Source of the DNA: Phoronis australis
Taxonomy: Eukaryota > Phoronida > Phoronidae
Assembly: GCA_002633005.1 (NCBI GenBank)
Contig: NMRA01000806.1
Span: 4,047 to 32,921 of the forward strand
DNA length: 28,875 nucleotides
Direction of reading: 5' to 3'
The notes beneath the pieces were generated by a model. The model was not told where the DNA came from. It saw only the letters and a program-made list of their open reading frames with translations, and searched no databases. This document shows positions 9,856 through 18,998 of the stretch, one piece after another. Position 1 is the first letter of the stretch; each line of letters begins with the position of its first letter. The position numbers and the translations under genes are program-made.

Positions 9856-10338
9856 GCAGCGGCAAATGTCCGGCCCCAGACTATAACATATGGGATGAAG
9901 AATCAAGATGATGATAGTCAATCGAGGGCATCTAACCAACCGACACAGATTCCATCACTAGGTGCTGCTAAATCAGTGCCAGCATCAGTTGAAAACATGT
10001 GGAGCAACCATGTCAGTACCACCTACACTTCTGACTTGCGAAAATTAAACCTGGTTCGCGACGTGGAAGCCGTTATGGAAGCGATTCGATGCATATTTCG
10101 CCAAGCCAGCTGTACATCGATGTTCACACCTGAAGCCAGTCGTACCCGGACTCTGAAGAGAAACATCGGCATGCAATCCTCGGAAAAACGTGATATGTTG
10201 GAAGCGTTTCAATGTTTCTTGCATCCGTTGAATTGCCAGGTTAAATCTATCGCAGCTCGAGCCGAATATGACAGTCGGCCCGTTAAGAGATCGTTCAGTT
10301 GCTTTTTTCACCCCGTGAACTGTTTTAAAAGACGATGA
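9856..10338 (+). CDS. Somatostatin/allatostatin-C-type neuropeptide precursor, exon 2 (propeptide and mature peptides)
   Basis: This exon follows a TTTTGTAG acceptor at 9855 and reads 160 codons to a TGA at 10336-10338, giving a precursor of about 182 residues with exon 1. The last residues are PVKR, then SFSCFFHPVNCF, then KRR and stop: a dibasic-flanked peptide with two cysteines six residues apart forming a disulfide loop, and a C-terminal phenylalanine. The CxxxPxxC core with aromatic residues is the allatostatin-C hallmark. This family is homologous to somatostatin and acts through G-protein-coupled receptors, usually as an inhibitory hormone. There is no glycine amide donor, so the end should be a free acid after basic-residue trimming. 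Two further Cys-Cys modules lie upstream at precursor residues 101-108 and 142-149. Other basic cleavage sites are at KR 123-124 and KR 133-134. Expected length and layout (signal, spacer, C-terminal peptide) fit the family. Confidence 0.88.
   Translation, partial: AAANVRPQTITYGMKNQDDDSQSRASNQPTQIPSLGAAKSVPASVENMWSNHVSTTYTSDLRKLNLVRDVEAVMEAIRCIFRQASCTSMFTPEASRTRTLKRNIGMQSSEKRDMLEAFQCFLHPLNCQVKSIAARAEYDSRPVKRSFSCFFHPVNCFKRR
10078..10113 (+). other. First, degenerate Cys-loop module EAIRCIFRQASC
   Basis: This aligns without gaps to EAFQCFLHPLNC: same EA start, same cysteine spacing, and many identical nucleotides (both begin GAAGCG). The ring proline and histidine are replaced (RQAS). No dibasic site flanks it directly; the nearest basic residue is the R in LVRDVEAV, 10 residues before the first cysteine. 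It is probably an ancestral duplicate no longer under the same constraint. Confidence 0.55.
10201..10236 (+). other. Second Cys-loop module EAFQCFLHPLNC
   Basis: Very similar to the terminal peptide (CFLHPLNC versus CFFHPVNC) and to the module at 10078-10113 at codon level. A KR pair lies 8 residues before its first cysteine (EKR then DMLEAFQ). After the second cysteine come QVK and later AAR, so cleavage could only be monobasic. It may be a second, longer mature peptide or a decaying copy. Confidence 0.65.
10291..10326 (+). other. Predicted mature SS/ASTC-type peptide SFSCFFHPVNCF
   Basis: This 12-residue segment lies between the KR cleavage pair before it and the terminal KRR. The two cysteines (precursor residues 171 and 178) should form the ring. 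FFHPV within the ring carries the proline typical of ASTC, where vertebrate somatostatin has FWK. Cleavage boundaries are predicted from prohormone-convertase rules. Confidence 0.85.
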
Positions 10339-10496
10339 AAAATATTTAATCCTTAATTACACATCTCCAGTTAGAAAACACTGGCTGATATTTGAAGTTG
10401 AAGTACCACTATCTTTTATAAAAACGTGGTGAATGATAGCTGTTCGGTTTTTCTGCCACCAATTGATCAGACATGTTATTTAGTAAGCCAACCAAA

Positions 10497-10905
10497 ATCA
10501 GAAATTTTAGGCTTGGGGACAAAGTCAAGTTAGAAGAAGGCAACTACAATCAAAGTATTTTTACTGACCCTCCATTGACACTTAGTTGGGTTTCCAAGCT
10601 GGAATATGCTCCGTTGCTTTGGTAACCAGATATTTTTCCTGTCAAAATTAGAAATTTCAGGTTTGAGAGGAAAATTCATGTTTGAAGCAGACAACCTTGC
10701 AACCTTACTTGAAATGGGTCTTAGAGGTGTTATTAAGCTAAAATGGGTATCGTTACCATGGTAATCAGGTATTTTCACCATTGACGACAGTAATGTTAGA
10801 AGGTAGGCAACAAACCAGCGCTCCGATCGTGTCTGGGAACTTCACTAAAAACGAAAAGGGAGTTGCCAAGCTTGAACGTGGAATTACGGCAATGTAACCA
10901 GCTGC
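10497..10905 (+). repeat. Degenerate tandem repeats of about 140-150 bp just downstream of the neuropeptide gene
   Basis: Similar blocks recur: ATCAGAAATTTTAGGCTTG at 10497, ATTAGAAATTTCAGGTTTG at 10647, and a weaker match near 10790. GGTAACCAGATATTTTT at 10621 recurs as GGTAATCAGGTATTTTCACC at 10760, and GTAACCAG reappears near 10893. This gives two to three units. Each of the first two carries an X-box-like palindrome at the same place in the unit. Confidence 0.6.
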
Positions 10906-10929
10906 ACACACAACATAACAACGCAATTT

Positions 10930-13780
10930 TAAAGAATTTAAATGGCCTGAAGCAAACACTGTTTGTTCTCACAAAAATATACTATAACCAGCTGGTCACT
11001 TCTGAAAATCCAAAATGCTAAGACCACGCATGCACAGAAACATGGAAACTTTTTAACAACATAAAACATGCGTACACCTAATGCAATCAATTTGTATGAA
11101 TTAATAACTAAAACCAAAGACTTGAGGATGTGAAGAGTTTCATGGACGCACGAGTCTCGCTAAGGAAGATACAGTGTAGTGTCGTAACACGTGGAGAGAT
11201 CTTGAGTAGCAAAGTCTTGCGTGCTCTTGCGCTTTCGCGAGATTCTCGCCTCTGCGGAGCACTCGCTTGGTATAAATTGGTGCACATGTATGTTATGACT
11301 CATTCAGTACGAGTATAATAGGCAGAAAATTACAAGTCGTTATTGAACTTACTTGAGATAAAAGGGCAATGTTTTACCAGCGTTTTCTGGCTTTTTAAGC
11401 CTGTGAGACCTCTGTTGGGTTCGGTCGGAGATAAAAAAAATCAGTGCGAAACTTTAGTCAGATTCCTGTCCCAGGTTTGTGATAGGTTGAATCTCAAGCC
11501 TCCTCGTCGGTTCAAAGATGGATTTTCAATATTTCATATATACAGTCCTTGACTACTCCGCGTTCAAACTGATTTTTTTCCTTGTTAAGATCTGCATACG
11601 TGCCTGGTATGGTCAAAAGAGTAGCATTATTTTTGAAATCCAAAACTAGTTGCCATGGCAACTAATGCAAATAAACCTGTCAAATGCTTTTTCACCAACA
11701 TTCAAGCTGCATGAAACGGGTACAACACTGAGAATGAAATTAATATAGCAAATATTTTTGGTTGGCTTTATCAAAGGTGTGGAATGATTACCATCATATG
11801 TTAGCATACCTTTACAAACCAAATAAAAGGTTGCCATGACAGCGGATATGTACAATGTACATCCATCACACATGACAAGCATTCAAGGCAAGATCTGTGG
11901 CAAACGGCTACATAGTGGATAGTCCCACGCTATTCTTTTTGCACTGGTCTTTGGCGCAAAACATCCAACAAAATTTCCTGGCGTAGTCTTGCTTTTATTT
12001 TTTAAACATGCAGTTTAGCAAGTATTAATATCATTCATTTTTCTACATTTCTTTTTAAAATATGGGTAAAAATTCGAGATGTATGAAATAATTTGAAATG
12101 AATTTAAGGCATTTAACATCTATTTAAAGTAATATATTGCCTACCGCTTTATATCCAGGCCCGTCTTCCATTGTTATGACCACTATTAGCTACTTCAATA
12201 GTACTTCATATAAACATTCATGAATTAATGATAACCATTGTCTTTCTATTTTGTTTTTGAGATTTGGCAATCGTGCAGTCCTTGAGAATGATTTCACTCT
12301 CAGGTAAAGATATGGTTAAATGTATCTCTAATGTAAATGAAATACTTTGCTCACAAATTGCCAATGTACTAGAATGAAATGGATAATTTTGGTAAAAAAA
12401 TAAATCCTGTTGTCTGTCACACCCAATACATTCATTAGACATTCGAGCTTATCAATAAGTACATAAATTCCCACAAATAAGCTCAGTTCTTTATGGGATA
12501 ATATTCTAATAAAAGGACATCTAACTTTTTGCTTTCTCAGGAAACATATTACATCGACCTGTGTATCCATAATAACCTTTTGCAATACCTTCTGTTTTGT
12601 TTTATTATTTAATTCTGTATTTTCAAGGACTGGTTTTGGTCAGCCAATACTTTATTTATTGCAATAGTATAGATCATGGCTGATTGACACAGAACACAGT
12701 ACAAACGAAGACTGGCCTTATGTCCCAAGAAATGCTATGATCTCGAGGTCGAATACAAGATGATAGCCTCATATTCATGATCGTTGCATTTTAGCCGCAG
12801 TGTTACTAGAAAATGCGTTATTTTGCCTGCAATACTATGGCCTTTTATTGGAAACTGAATTTTGCGCTAGACTTCAGTTTCGTCTTTCTTCCATACTGCT
12901 ACTGAGTGTTAACTTTTAGTTGAACCTTCAGAATATGTGTAGCATTTTTTCAGCCAATAATAGTTTTGGAGTTGTGAAAGCACAATCCTTTTTCAGCTCG
13001 TTACGACATACGTCATACGTTCAAATGTGTATGCATAGCTCTTGAGCTGAAGTGCACATGCCATCTAATGATCAACACAATCTTAGCATGGAAACATTAT
13101 TTGAGGTGCACAAAAGTCATGAGACCAAAGAACAATTTGTGTTTGCCCTTAAAATCAGAAAACATGGGGGCTTTACTGATAAACCCCTGTGCAAAACATA
13201 TTGAATCACGCAAATTGAATAGACTAAGTACTTTCCGAGACTGCCAAGGGCGTTAGAGAACTTCGCTGGCCACTTAAAGAGGCCTAGAAGGCAAAAACAA
13301 CAGACTTAATTGAATTCTTCAAAGTGGTTCTCTATCACTGAAACAAAATTCAATCTGTTCACAACGTATTTTTACGGGTTTTTTCGTAAAGATTTTGAAT
13401 TTCTATTGATGTCAAAGCATTTTTGTAGTTTCAAATTTCACAAAAGAACGACTTGCAGGCTACTCGTCACTTCGTCGATTTTTCTCCAACAAGGCAGAGC
13501 ACGTCTCCTTATTCGGTATGGCAAGACGTAGACGAAGCACTTTTATATATGGAAAATGCGACCTTGGACCTTTGATGAAAACAAAGCAATGGCGAGCACT
13601 GTTCGTCTGGTTGTCAGTGAGCTGTTTGTCGAAATGACTTAGAGTTCATGCGTGCATTTATCGTGTGTGAATAGAACTCTCAGTAAACCTCACTAAAAAC
13701 TAGCCAAAATCAAGTGTTCTTATTTACAATACACGACAATATTTCCCGTAACATGCGCGCACCCAACGTACCTAAAATAT
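10930..13780. other. Intergenic stretch, no gene recognised
   Basis: Apart from the X-box palindrome at 11649, nothing is supported. AATAAA hexamers at about 11671 and 11820 are the first after the neuropeptide stop codon, but they are more than 1.3 kb away, so its true polyadenylation site is unclear. The stretch from 11990 to 12660 is especially AT-rich. Overlapping minus-strand frames at 12218-12585 show no motif. Confidence 0.4.
11649..11662. promoter_or_regulatory. Perfect X-box (RFX site) palindrome GTTGCCATGGCAAC
   Basis: This 14-mer is a perfect palindrome and matches the RFX X-box consensus GTNRCC-N2-RGYAAC at every position. RFX factors bind it and drive ciliary and some neuroendocrine genes. 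It lies 1.3 kb downstream of the neuropeptide stop codon. A partial half-site (GTTGCCATGACAGC) follows near 11830. Confidence 0.5.
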
Positions 13781-13783
13781 ACA

Positions 13784-13990
13784 GTAGGGTGACTCAAACT
13801 TTTGAGAATGTGGACCGTGGGTATAGGCCTACTGGTACGTTCAAAGCTATGAATTGTGCATTCACCGAGTTATTGCCTTTTTAGAGGATTTTTGTCTCGT
13901 TTTCTCGTACTTTTTGTTTCTCTGAGGCAGACCTTTCTGCTCACTTCGCCAAATGGGGGGCTTATTCGAACCCCCCCCCCCCCCCCCTCC
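13784..13990 (+). repeat. C-tailed dispersed repeat, copy 2
   Basis: Same family and orientation as 3706-3930, sharing TTTTGAGAATGTGGACC, TGAATTGTGCATTCACC, GTCTCGTTTTC, TTTCTCTGAGGCAGACCTTTCTG and CACTTCGCCAAAT. It then runs into a C tract of more than 15 bases and a single N. The copies are clearly diverged, so this is an older dispersed family rather than an assembly duplication. Confidence 0.65.
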
Positions 13991-13991
13991 N
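13991..13991. other. Single N after a C homopolymer
   Basis: Second unresolved join located at a C run. Unlike the join at 3931, the flanks are not obviously duplicated. Confidence 0.7.
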
Positions 13992-15194
13992 TTACACCAC
14001 TGTTTAAGGTTGAAAAGTGATTTTTTTTGATATCCTTCTATAGAAAAAGCTTTAATCTCTCTGATAAAATCATCTGTTTCCTTTTAAACGAAACTTAAGT
14101 CCTGAAATTAGTCCGGGGAAGGAGGCCAAAAACGGCGGTTTAGCTAGGTCCCTTCCTGGTTATCTCTTCCTGATATAACTACATATACAGCTCATTGGAA
14201 CTGCTACTCTAGCATATGAACACTGATGACACGCACGCGCTCGCTCACTCGGTGCCGCACACCTGTTGACTCACTTCAAAACAAACGTCACGCGACAACA
14301 ACATATGTGTTCGTCCAGATTTTTCTCGTTGCCGGGTGCGATATCTAGCGCAGATTTTGACTTAATCTGCGGTTAATCCCGACTCCGAGTCCACAGGAAC
14401 TTAAGAATCTTAGGAAAGGCTATTTGGAAAACTTAAGGAGGTTTTGACGTAATTTGAGTCGAAACTATTTTTACTCAAGAATTCAAGTTGTCCTATCGAC
14501 GATCTCGCGAAGCAGCGACGCATCAGTCGGCAAGTTTTCGCCCTGGGATTTCAGCACATTTTTCTTTAAGATTAGCAACAGAGTTTGATAGCAATGCACC
14601 ACAGTTTTGTAGAAAGTCTGTCATAGGTTACACATACGTCACAGCAGAGACCGGGTTTTAACCGCCGTAGGCTACAAAAAGCGTCCCCCTGGGCGCTAAT
14701 TATTAGGGCAAATACGGTAGCCCTAATAGATGGTGACATCAGTGGACGAAACGATGATTCTTATTTAAACTATTAGCAAGTTTGTGGTGACTGGCGCCAA
14801 CGGCCGGGTGACTGAACTTCGGGCGAGTAGATTTTTTGGCTCCTGCACTCGCCCAGCTGGCGAGCAGGATTTTTCAAGACTAAAAGCGTGGGTAAATCTC
14901 TGACTTCCACACTTTTCCAAAAAAGGTAAAACTACGGAGGAATGGCTGAGGAGGGTAAAAGTCTAGTTGCCGTGCGTATTGGTATGTTTCTGAAGATCGA
15001 TTCAACATCAGACAGTTTGATTTTTGGTAACATTGATAAGTCTTTTGACCACACCACCTTAGTTGCAGGACAATGCCATGTTTGTCAAGGCGCCTTCGAT
15101 CAACACGACAGCAGCGCCCCGCGTTCGTGAAATAGGTGAATAATGGTAGAAGTGGTCGTAAGAAATGCTAGCATAAATCATGGTCGACAAAAGC
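13992..15194. other. Non-repetitive stretch, no gene confirmed
   Basis: Somewhat richer in CpG between about 14230 and 14900. An inverted repeat GGGCGAGT...ACTCGCCC lies at about 14820-14855. A 62-codon frame starts at an ATG at 14942 in a good context (GGAGGAATGG) and reads MAEEGKSLVAVRIG, but no family, repeat or downstream exon supports it. Confidence 0.35.
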
Positions 15195-15318
15195 AGAGCG
15201 GCGGGAAGGGGGGAGGGAGAGGGAGGGGTAAGAAAGGCACAGGGAGAAGAGAAAGTGTCGGGAAAGAGGGAGGGAAGAAGGGAATGAAGAGGTGGGGAAG
15301 GGAGAGAGAGAGAGCATG
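15195..15318 (+). repeat. Polypurine (G/A) tract
   Basis: About 120 bases almost wholly A and G, with many runs of three or more G (for example GGGGGGAGGGAGAGGGAGGGG) and ending in AGAGAGAGAGAGA. Such tracts can form G-quadruplex or triplex DNA. An open frame crossing it (15143-15499) is low-complexity Gly/Lys/Arg and is not credible as a protein on this evidence. Confidence 0.8.
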
Positions 15319-15499
15319 TGACACGATGGATATTTCTCAGAGGCGTGAGGATTCGCTTTCGTTTGCCATCACTGAGAACTCGCCAACTCAGTCACTTGAC
15401 GTACATGTAAATATGCCCCTAGCCCCTGGCCCCTTCAGTGATGATGAAAAATGCCTTTGTATTAAGTGTTGCAACCGGGGCGTAGGCCTTAGGCCATAA

Positions 15500-16380
15500 G
15501 AGGCTTATGACACTACTTCTGTGACCATTGCAAGGGGAGCAAGTTTGTTTTGATGTTCCGGTTATCACAAACTATTGTATTTTATAAAAGTAAAAAGTCA
15601 CCATTTTTTGTGTTGGCATAAATGACGCGATTGCTTTGAAAATCGTCTTAAGTTGAGGTTTGACTAAGACTGCACACATTTAAATCTTGTTTCCGCCGTA
15701 TAATGTTAATTAGTTACCCCTAAGTCCGCCTATGCCAGGTACGTGCAGACGGGAGGTTTCAACCTACTAAACGTTGGAACACGCTTTCTTGTTATCATAA
15801 TGCCCTCAAATTGCCACTGCTGCACGGTGGGATATACCAATGACATACGAAAAAGGCAAAGCTTTCGAAATATAAATTGATGACCAAGGACATCCGGTTC
15901 CATACAAAGTTCCCTGGCACTAGGAAGGTGTTTCGGTGACAGCTGCCGCTGATAAAGAGGGTCATTTTTGATCCCGGCCGGGTCAAAAAGCTAAAAAAAT
16001 AGTAAAATCTAGCTAATCAAACAAACGTACGAGAGGAGCTCAAGAGAGTGGAATTTATTCCTCTCACTTTTATATTTGAGTACCCTTACATGTATGTAGA
16101 AATTCAATTTCTCATGCGTCTACCAAATCTTATTTGATATGAAAAGTCCCCTTTTGGCCCACACTGCCTCAATTATATGACCCAATTCGGAGGGCCTACG
16201 AGCCATGTTAGATTTTTGTCCTTTTTTGCATCTAATATTAATGTCCGGTGCCACAGAAAGAACTATGTTGACACCTCACCGGTTCGAGATTGGGCACCTC
16301 GACCGGTTTGCGTAGACCACGACGAAATTTGCCACAGCCACCATGCAGCTGTAAGCAATTGCATGTACCTCGCCTTTGGA
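15500..16380. other. Intergenic stretch, nothing recognised
   Basis: No coding similarity, no clear repeat. A frame at 16177-16482 is open for 101 codons but has no motif, and its 3' part overlaps a segment repeated elsewhere (near 17685). Confidence 0.4.
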
Positions 16381-16583
16381 CGTCCCAACTGGGTCCTAGT
16401 AGGTAATCAGGTAATCATCATGACACACTGGGAGCGACAGTGTTATTTTTCAAATTTTCAGTTTGAAAAAGTTTTTAAATAGCGTATTTGAACAGTTCAT
16501 GAAAAGTACACGTCATTAGTTTTTTTGAATTTTGAAAATCGGACAAGAAATATGACTTTTACTGCCTAATTTTTGAACAATTG

Positions 16584-16743
16584 CAGGGGCGGATCCAGGA
16601 TTTTGAGTTTGGGGGGGCAGGGCAGAGTATTAGCCAGGATTTTGCCAGTCAGACATTCGCACCCCCGAACTGCCAAATGTAATCTGGTAGAGTTTTAGGC
16701 GGGGGGCCATGGCCCCCTTGGCCCCTCTCTAAATCCGCCACTG
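16584..16743 (+). mobile_element. MITE-like element, copy 1 (160 bp)
   Basis: The element begins CAGGGGCGGATCC and ends AAATCCGCCACTG, so its termini are inverted (CAG.GGCGGAT) with one mismatch. It is flanked by a perfect 5-bp target duplication AATTG (16579-16583 and 16744-16748). The interior is rich in G and C runs (GGCCATGGCCCCCTTGGCCCC) and non-coding. CAGTGGCGGAT-type ends are typical of hAT-like non-autonomous DNA transposons, but classical hAT elements make 8-bp duplications, so the superfamily is left open. Confidence 0.8.
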
Positions 16744-17418
16744 AATTGTATTCTGCTTAATTCTAGTGCTGTTTGTGCAACATAATTAGGACAATTACCA
16801 AAATCTGAGTCAGCAGTTGGATTTTGAGGTAAGCCAAAGGTCATCGTACAATTCTTAGCACATAAACGACCTGTAGACACGCGCCGAATCCAACGGGACG
16901 CCAGTACTCAGTCCGACGTTCACACCTCCGGCTTCAAAAAGACATGCATTTAAAAGTTCCTAACATCAATTTTTACAAAGTAAACTAGAAAAATCCCCAG
17001 AAAATTGCCTGATAAGATAACAATTCGAACGAACCGTCTTTATTTAGTTTTAGTCGACTGTAGGAGCTCACCGTCACGCCGGGTTATCGCTCGAGGATTA
17101 CCATATAGGCCTAACGGACCTGTATGCGCGCTAATAAAATCAAGTTTAATCGGATCAATCTGAATATTAATTGATATAAAAATACCAGAATAATGGTGTG
17201 ATTGTGACACCGTGACTCATCATGGCTCGCGAGCGAACGTCTGTCAGGAAAAGCATTTTACGTTACCGACCAGGCGCGGGCCGACGGATGATTCCGGGCA
17301 AGTGAGCCTAGGCCTACTAGACCGGTTTGCGGCGTCAGTACCTCGAACTCTGTCGCGCCACGCGTCGACTCAGGCCGCCCGTGCTCAGACGTGCTGGTAA
17401 TTCGCCTCAGACTGTTGA

Positions 17419-17654
17419 CAGGGACGGATCCAGGATTTTGAGGTAAGGGGGGCCAGGGGAGGGTATTAGCCAGGATTTTGCCCGTCAGATATTCGCACCG
17501 GCCAACTGCCCGGCAAATGGAATATGGCAGGGAGAATTTTAGCCGGGNATTCGCACCCCCAACTGCCCGGCAAATGGAATCTGGCTGGGAGAATTTTAGC
17601 CGGGGGGGGGCTATGGCGGCCCCCTTGGCCCCCCTCTACTGAAATCCGCCACTA
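17419..17654 (+). mobile_element. MITE-like element, copy 2
   Basis: Starts CAGGGACGGATCC, ends AAATCCGCCACTA, and is flanked by GTTGA on both sides (17414-17418 and 17655-17659). Same family as 16584-16743. Its interior holds an apparent duplication around an N (17548): the segment ATTCGCAC...TTTTAGCCGGG is present on both sides, lengthening this copy relative to copy 3. Confidence 0.8.
17548..17548. other. Single N inside MITE copy 2
   Basis: About 55 bases before the N are repeated after it with small differences (CACCGGCC versus CACCCCC, ATATGGCAGG versus ATCTGGCTGG). Copy 3 of the element lacks this extra segment, so the join is probably two overlapping reads or alleles. Confidence 0.75.
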
Positions 17655-17766
17655 GTTGATGTTATTCGATTCTCTAGATCTAAACACACTGGGAGGCGAC
17701 AATAGTATTTTTAAGCGTTTTGGAAAGTTTGTAAATCAATTTTGTGTACCCGGCCCCGGGAGGGCC

Positions 17767-18315
17767 ATTACCAGCAATATTGAAACCGTGAATTGCGCAT
17801 GCGCGAAAATCACTCAGTTAGCCCCCTTCACAATACATGGGATTCGCAGAAAACACAGCGTGAGGGTCTTATTTATGAATCAATCACATTTGCCGATAGC
17901 ACATAACATAGATAAGTATTTTGTTAAAAACGTGGCCAAGTTTCAGCAAAATTGGAAAAAATTTTATGTTTAACATGGTATGGCCAAAGTTTTGGCTTAT
18001 TTTGTCGCTTCGATCAGTGGAATCGCCGCTAAAAACCCGAAACTGCATGTGAGAAAACGATAATTTTCGACCAAGCCTTTCATGTGCGGTTAGTTGCCGA
18101 TAGACCCAACAGATTTCCATATAATCAAGATTGAAATGTAGAATTTTGAAGAAAATTAGACAAAATTTTGTATTTAACATGGGGTCGCCGAAAATTGCCA
18201 ATTTTGGCCTTTTGATATCAGTTTATCGTCATAGACTATCATTAGTGGGTCTAGTTAATTCGAAGTTTTTGGTTAAATCACTGATAATATTCACACCAGT
18301 ATACTAATAAACGTT
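17767..18315. repeat. Spacer between duplicated blocks, with a diverged internal repeat
   Basis: Two blocks resemble each other: about 17893-17998 (GATAGCACATAACATAG ... AACATGGTATGGCCAAAGTTTTGGC) and about 18099-18210 (GATAGACCCAACAGAT ... AACATGGGGTCGCCGAAAATTGCC). Open frames on both strands cross it without motifs. No gene is supported. Confidence 0.4.
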
Positions 18316-18316
18316 N
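18316..18316. other. Single N at the start of the second duplicated block
   Basis: Sequence after the N (AAGTTTAATCGGATCAATC onward) repeats the sequence starting at 17142 almost exactly, which points to a contig join with retained overlap. Confidence 0.8.
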
Positions 18317-18879
18317 AAGTTTAATCGGATCAATCTGAATATTAATTGATATAAAAATACCAGAATAATGGTGTGATTGTGACACCGTGACTCATCATGG
18401 CTCGCGAGCGAACGTCTGTCAGGAAAAGCATTTTACGTTACCGACCAGGCGCGGGCCGACGGATGATTCCGGGCAAGTGAGCCTAGGCCTACTAGACCGG
18501 TTTGCGGCGTCAGTACCTCGAACTCTGTCGCGCCACGCGTCGACTCAGGCCGCCCGTGCTCAGACGTGCTGGTAATTCGCCTCAGACTGTTGACAGGGAC
18601 GGATCCAGGATTTTGAGGTAAGGGGGGCCAGGGGAGGGTATTAGCCAGGATTTTGCCCGTCAGATATTCGCACCGGCCAACTGCCCGGCAAATGGAATAT
18701 GGCAGGGAGAATTTTAGCCGGGGGGCTATGGCGGCCCCCTTGGCCCCCCTCTACTGAAATCCGCCACTATAGTTGATGTTATCCGATTCTCTAGATCTAA
18801 ACACACTGGTAGGCGACAATAGTATTTTTAAGCGTTTTGGAAAGTTTGTAAATCAATTTTGTGTACCCCCGGGAGGGCC
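18317..18879 (+). repeat. 0.6-kb direct duplication, copy 2
   Basis: Counterpart of 17142-17766. Apart from the missing 58-bp insert there are only scattered differences (for example TATTCG versus TATCCG and CTGGGAGG versus CTGGTAGG), plus an extra TA before GTTGA. Downstream of it the two copies enter different sequence. Confidence 0.85.
18594..18769 (+). mobile_element. MITE-like element, copy 3 (inside the duplicated block)
   Basis: Same termini as copy 2 (CAGGGACGGATCC ... CCGCCACTA). GTTGA lies on the left (18589-18593) and, after two extra bases, on the right (18772-18776). It is the duplicate of copy 2, not an independent insertion. Confidence 0.75.
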
Positions 18880-18954
18880 CCGGCGGGCGGGTCGGTGACG
18901 GAAACTGAACACACTGCCAGGCATCACACGCGGAGGCCGACGTTAAACAGCAGG

Positions 18955-18998
18955 TTTTTGAAAATTGGACAAGAAATGTCACTTTTACAGCCTAAAAC
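18955..18998 (+). repeat. Short segment shared with 16526-16570
   Basis: TTGAAAATTGGACAAGAAAT followed by CACTTTTACAGCCTA matches TTGAAAATCGGACAAGAAAT and GACTTTTACTGCCTA at 16531-16567, which lies just before MITE copy 1. Likewise ACACACTGGGAG is shared near 16423 and 17685. These show that the 16.4-19.0 kb area is a mosaic of one larger, unrecognised repeat. Confidence 0.5.

Larger units (their letters stand above)
17142..17766 (+). repeat. 0.6-kb direct duplication, copy 1
   Basis: Nearly identical to 18317-18879 over its whole length, including an identical 62-codon open frame (17212-17400 and 18387-18575). The main difference is about 58 bp of extra sequence around the N at 17548. The match ends at GTGTACC...CCGGGAGGGCC. 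The second copy begins immediately after a single N, so haplotype or contig-overlap duplication is likelier than a real tandem duplication. Confidence 0.85.

Noticed and set aside
10045-10311. 88-codon frame antisense to the neuropeptide exon
   Set aside because: Shadow of the real coding strand, which carries the recognisable processing sites and cysteine modules.
14942-15130. 62-codon open frame with a good start context (MAEEGKSLVAVRIG...)
   Set aside because: No family resemblance, no partner exon and no repeat of codon-level structure. Could be a leader exon, but nothing supports it.
15143-15499. 118-codon open frame rich in Gly, Lys and Arg
   Set aside because: Generated by the polypurine tract. 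The non-repetitive tail (DDEKCLCIKCCNRG) resembles no domain I can name.
17212-17400. 62-codon open frame present identically at 18387-18575
   Set aside because: The identity comes from the 0.6-kb duplication that includes non-coding flanks and a MITE. The protein has no recognisable motif and there is no splice context.
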